64,000 nt of DNA from assembly GCA_933228675.1 (NCBI GenBank), contig OW121743.1:82894759-82958758 (forward strand). The letters run 5' to 3'. A model generated the notes under the pieces. That model was not told the origin of the DNA and ran no database searches. It saw only the letters and a program-made list of their open reading frames with translations. The translations under genes and the position numbers were made by a program. Source of the DNA: Stomorhina lunata (Eukaryota > Arthropoda > Insecta > Diptera > Rhiniidae). Of this stretch, positions 60,133 to 64,000 are shown one piece after another (position 1 is the stretch's first letter; each line of letters starts with the position of its first letter).

Positions 60133-60969
60133 CTACCCTGCAAGAACAGTGACAGTCATTTTACCCGTCATATGACTGACATTAGTGACAAAGTTTCCAT
60201 CATCGCGTAGAACAAAGTTTCTATCATTTTATTAAGCCAATATGAGAAATGTGACCGAAACTTTTGTGTACGTGTGATTTTGCATCTCTCTCTAACACAC
60301 ACATTTTTTCGACCCTGAGCTGTTCACTCTAATGATTTTTACTAGTCAACATTCCTATGTAATTGATCACAGATGACCGGTAAAGTTTGATAAATACTTC
60401 GTCAGCAATGAAATAGCTTTAGTCTCAGGTGACCAGTAATGCTTGATGATTACGTCGCCACTGTTGACGGACTTCTAGTTTAAAGAAAAACACATAACAT
60501 TTCATTTCAATATTTATATTATTTAAATGATAAAATAACAAAAGGATAACAAAATACAGTCAAATAAAAAAGTATAAATAAATATATAACAAAAATGTAC
60601 ATTTAATTGAACAAAAAGTAAACAACATAAGAAACTAAATTAAACAAAATGAAAATAAATTAAAATTACATTTGATATTTTCCACTTTTTTATTTCTTCA
60701 CTTTATTTTATGTTTTTAAAACACTTAAAAATTGTTTGTTTAATTTAATTTTATTTGTATTATATTTTTTCTTAGTTCTTTTTTTGGAAGTAAATGCACG
60801 CAACAAAAATAATTTTCAGAAAATTCAAAAATTCAACCATGCAAATAACTTGTTTAACGATGATAGAAACTTCCTCACGAGTGACGACCATATGTTTTGT
60901 CAAGTTTAAATGTATTAGTAAATATGTTTTGTGTGTATTAGTTTCGGTCATTCATTTCTTGTAGGGTAG
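60133..60969. mobile_element. MITE-like element with CTACCCTRCAAGAA inverted ends
   Basis: CTACCCTGCAAGAA at 60133 is matched inverted at 60956-60969 (CTACCCTACAAGAA on the minus strand). Subterminal inverted similarity is also seen: AAGTTTCCATCATCG near 60190 against AAGTTTCTATCATCG on the minus strand near 60865. Length is 837 bp, with no open frame. No clear target duplication, so the superfamily is unassigned. Confidence 0.55.
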
Positions 60970-61155
60970 AGTCTGTATCGAGATACAAACATTTTTGCAA
61001 GATTAATAACGGGCTCAAATCGCTCACCATCTCATTGCCTTATTTCTATAACAACTCTGTCAGATTACCATGAACTGAAATCATATATACAGAACAAAGA
61101 ACTTAAATTTCTTGCGAGTTACGTTACCATAGCAACTATTTTTTAATATTATTTT
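60970..61155. other. Short spacer
   Basis: Nothing recognised. Confidence 0.4.
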
Positions 61156-61157
61156 CA

Positions 61158-61640
61158 GGTTGAAAGGGTATTATAAGACTGTGCTGATTAATAACGCATA
61201 GAAATATTTGTCTTAGACCTACCTTTTGCTATACCAATAGACTTAGAATCACTTTCTGAGTCGATTTCTATTGTTATCAAAGTACATGTCGCAATTCTAA
61301 GGATAATTTGATGAAATTTGGCATCATTTTTTTTATGGTGGCACCATGGCTATTAAAATTCATCAAATTCGGTCCATTATTTAAGGTACCTCCCATAGGT
61401 CCCACTTCCCGGAATGTATATTATGGCTACAAATACCAATATCTTTTCATGAAATTTAAAACAAATACTGCTTATGTAAACCAAAATCCCTTCGTTGAAA
61501 TCGGTTCACATTTGACCAAATGAGACAAAAATCACTAAAACGCTCGTAAATCTGAAGTTCTTGTTTTAAGTAATATATATATATATATATATACTAGTGT
61601 ATCCTGCGGTCGATACAATCGACCGCCATCTAATTTATTG
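61158..61640 (+). mobile_element. (GTCY)-type element copy lacking its GTCY tract
   Basis: GAAAGGGTATTATAAG, GAGTCGATTT, AATTCTAAGGATAATTTGATG, CGGTCCATTATTT and CCCATAGGTCCCACTTCC follow in the same order as in the copy at 44610. The GTCC/GTCT tract is absent. It ends in (TA)n at 61571-61593 and then a perfect 9-bp hairpin GCGGTCGAT-ACA-ATCGACCGC at 61606-61626, possibly the structured 3' end. Confidence 0.6.
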
Positions 61641-63660
61641 TGAATACAAATTCCACGTGAAATTTCGTTTTTGTTTTTAATTTTCTTATACATATTGTTA
61701 AACCTATAAAAAATTATGGAATAAACTTTTGAACAGAATTTTTATTCACAATAGGAGCTACTATAAATATGTTTACGCAAAGTAAAATTTATTCTTGTAA
61801 AGTATAATTGTACTATTTAACTTTGTATTTTGAATACAAAGAAATTGTTTACGTACCCATTTATACTTAGAGAAATCATGTGATTAAAAAGCATTATTGA
61901 AAATTTTATATTTTAGTTATTTTCTTAATTTGAGAAATAATAAAATCAGTAAGAAAAGTTTAATTTAAGGAAAAAAAGTTCTTTGTAGAGAATATTATGC
62001 CACCGTTTGATAAAATTTGGGATTGCGTTGTTTTTCTTCTACGGCTGGAGTTAAGGCTGGAGTTAAAGATATATATTTACTGAAAATTATTCTTAAACTG
62101 ATCTTAAAAAGTATAAAAAACAGGCAAACGGAAAATAAGGCTTGTCAGGAACAATGGATATAATAACTCATCCACTCAATTTAAAATGGTAAGAAACTTA
62201 TCTCATTAAAATCAGAGCTTTAAGGCAAAAATGACTCTTGCCTACCTTTAGTTTAGCAATGTTTTGATATTGTTTTGATATGTGGAAAAAATGACCACAC
62301 TGATTTTTATGTGACTCCGTAAAACTGAGCGTCGTATTGGTCAAATTGACAAAACCATTATTAAAAATTGTGTAGCAATCGGAGAGTTTACTGATTCAGG
62401 ATATTCCATAATTAACCATGTTTGCATCTTCAGGAGTGAATGAAAAGAAAAAAGTGTTAGACTTAGTAGCTCTTATCATAACAACTTGCGGTATCGATGT
62501 CAAAACATCGTTCTGTGAAGTCATGAACAGATAAACTTGTAAGCGTTGCTAACTCCTATCACAATGATGGGGGGAAATCAAGGTCTTATTGAACTTTTTA
62601 ATAATTATCCTAATATTTCAAATTTATTATCATTTTACTGCATAAATATCCGCTAGAATCACAGAACAAATTACTTGAAGTCTGTAGAAGCTTACACTGT
62701 CCTATCGGAATGTAATAACGGAATTAAAACCGTTTGGAATGCATGATTTGCCTTTTAATGTTCCTTACTGATATTATAGCATTTTCTAAACAACACATTT
62801 GACTTTGTAAAAAATAAACCTTAATCAGTTTTCAATTTACATTTGATTCAGACCGATCATTTACTCCCTTTTCTTGATTATAATTTGTAATTATTATAAA
62901 CATTCCTTCAAAAGGCTCTTTTTTAGTCGGTAACATCCTTTTTGGGCATAAGTCTTTACTACTGTGGCTCTTAAAAATATATGCCACTGTCAAATGGCTC
63001 TTTTTGACCTTATGCGTACCCACCCCTGCAATATTATTTAATTTTAAACAAAATATTTATCACTCGAAGTAATAAATTCTATCCCAATAAATCAACCCAA
63101 AAAAGTTCATTAAACCAAATTCTAAAAATAAAAAACAGACAAACAAAATTCCATGAAAATGCATCTTGAAATAATTAAAATTTTAAAAGGTTTAAATTTT
63201 TTTTTGCCATATCTTCCAAAAAATTAATTTTGTCTTTCACTCCATCACCACAAATAATAAAAACAATACCAATAATTGTTGTTGCCATTATTTTACAAAA
63301 CAAAAACATTTATTTAATTGTAATTAAATACTCTTTATTTTTGTCTTTGTCTACCACTATCTCCACACAAATCTTCTCTCTAATTTGCATCACCTTCTCA
63401 CCAAAAATAATAAAAACAAAAGAAAACATGTTTGCATACATTTTTTTTTTTTTTTTGTTTGATTCCTTATGATGAATTTCCTATGCATGTGAGTTTTCTT
63501 TAATGTGTTAGTATGATTTTTAAATCCTGAACCGATTCTTTAAAACTGAACCGATTTGAATATAATATAGATTCGTCTGATCTACGGAAAAATACCTTTC
63601 AAATGGTATAACATTTTCCAGAATAGACTGTATAATTTAAACATAAAAGGGGATAATAAA
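61640..63660. other. Single-copy spacer
   Basis: About 2 kb of AT-rich DNA with no splice-bounded or conserved-looking open frame. The frames at 62832 and 63230 are isolated and low-complexity. Confidence 0.45.
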
Positions 63661-63683
63661 TTGGTGCTTGCGTATTAATATTA

Positions 63684-63706
63684 TAGATAGATAGATAGAT
63701 AGATGT
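63684..63706 (+). repeat. (GATA)n microsatellite
   Basis: Five to six copies of TAGA/GATA. Confidence 0.9.
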
Positions 63707-63807
63707 ATAATAATATACGAAAAATGTTCTGTGATAGCCTCATACATTTGAAATTGTAACACCTTTATCTGGGATATTCGTAGCCTTCTTTTGGGTTCGT
63801 TAGAAGA

Positions 63808-64000
63808 AAGTTTGGGTGGAAAGGGTGTTGTAAGTTTGTGCTGATGTATGTTACGCAAAGAAATATTTCTGAGTCGATTTAGCGATGTCCGTCCGTCCGT
63901 CTGGCTGGCTGGACCCCCATGTAAACATTGTAATCAAAATAGAGGTCGCAATTCTAAAGATAATTTGATGAAATTTGGCACAGGTCATTTTTTTGATAAT
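63808..64000 (+). mobile_element. (GTCY)-type element, cut by window end
   Basis: GGTGGAAAGGGTGTTGTAAG, CGCAAAGAAATATTTCTGAG, GTCGATTTAGCGATGTCC, then GTCCGTCCGTCTGGCTGG and GGACCCCCATGTAAACATTG, close to the copy at 44625-44790. It keeps a CGCAAAGAAATATTT segment between the hairpin and GAGTCG that the 44610 copy has lost. Confidence 0.65.

Overview
The window is a very AT-rich, gene-poor stretch of a eukaryotic nuclear genome. Small GT-AG introns, TATA-type promoters, dipteran-style (GTCY)n interspersed elements, a decayed mariner and a secreted protein with GYR/YLP-like motifs point to a higher fly (Brachycera, probably a calyptrate such as a blowfly). The species is inferred, not demonstrated. 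Nothing bacterial or viral is seen.

Layout. 1-2785: old interspersed elements with two (GACR)n tracts. 3560-20420: mostly 30/31-bp AT-rich satellites, repeatedly changing orientation. They are interrupted by a 562-bp tandem repeat carrying hammerhead ribozymes (4940-6243), an orphan promoter/first exon (about 9718-9850) and a small two-exon secreted-protein gene on the minus strand (12733-13205). 20415-25060: a 12-bp satellite with embedded palindromes. 25060-42430: further blocks of the 31-bp satellite superfamily in both orientations; the block at 39225-41165 lies between inverted CACAGTGGGGT ends. 43250-49000: transposon debris, a (GTCY)-type element and a 0.4-kb (TGTC)n microsatellite. 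51460-57991: the second gene, minus strand. It has a 1.6-kb exon for a Ser/Thr-rich repetitive protein and, about 4.8 kb upstream, a signal-peptide exon; the intron holds a mariner relic. 58744-59412: Penelope-like debris with a second, different hammerhead ribozyme. 60133-64000: a MITE-like element and more (GTCY)-type copies.

The two genes look like distant paralogues. Both have a short exon 1 coding for a signal peptide and a similar mature start (FKV-x-T-x-Q), a phase-1 intron after ...CAAG, an exon 2 starting CTCC (Ala-Pro), then a Leu/Gln-rich helix and Thr-rich stretches.

The most notable content is two unrelated type I hammerhead ribozymes. One sits at the junctions of a retrozyme-like 562-bp tandem repeat (+ strand, two complete copies). 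The other is a minimal, Penelope-type version (minus strand, one complete and one truncated copy). Roughly 45 percent of the window is satellite DNA, by eye. The longer open frames inside the satellites are artefacts of repeat periods divisible by three and are not annotated as genes.
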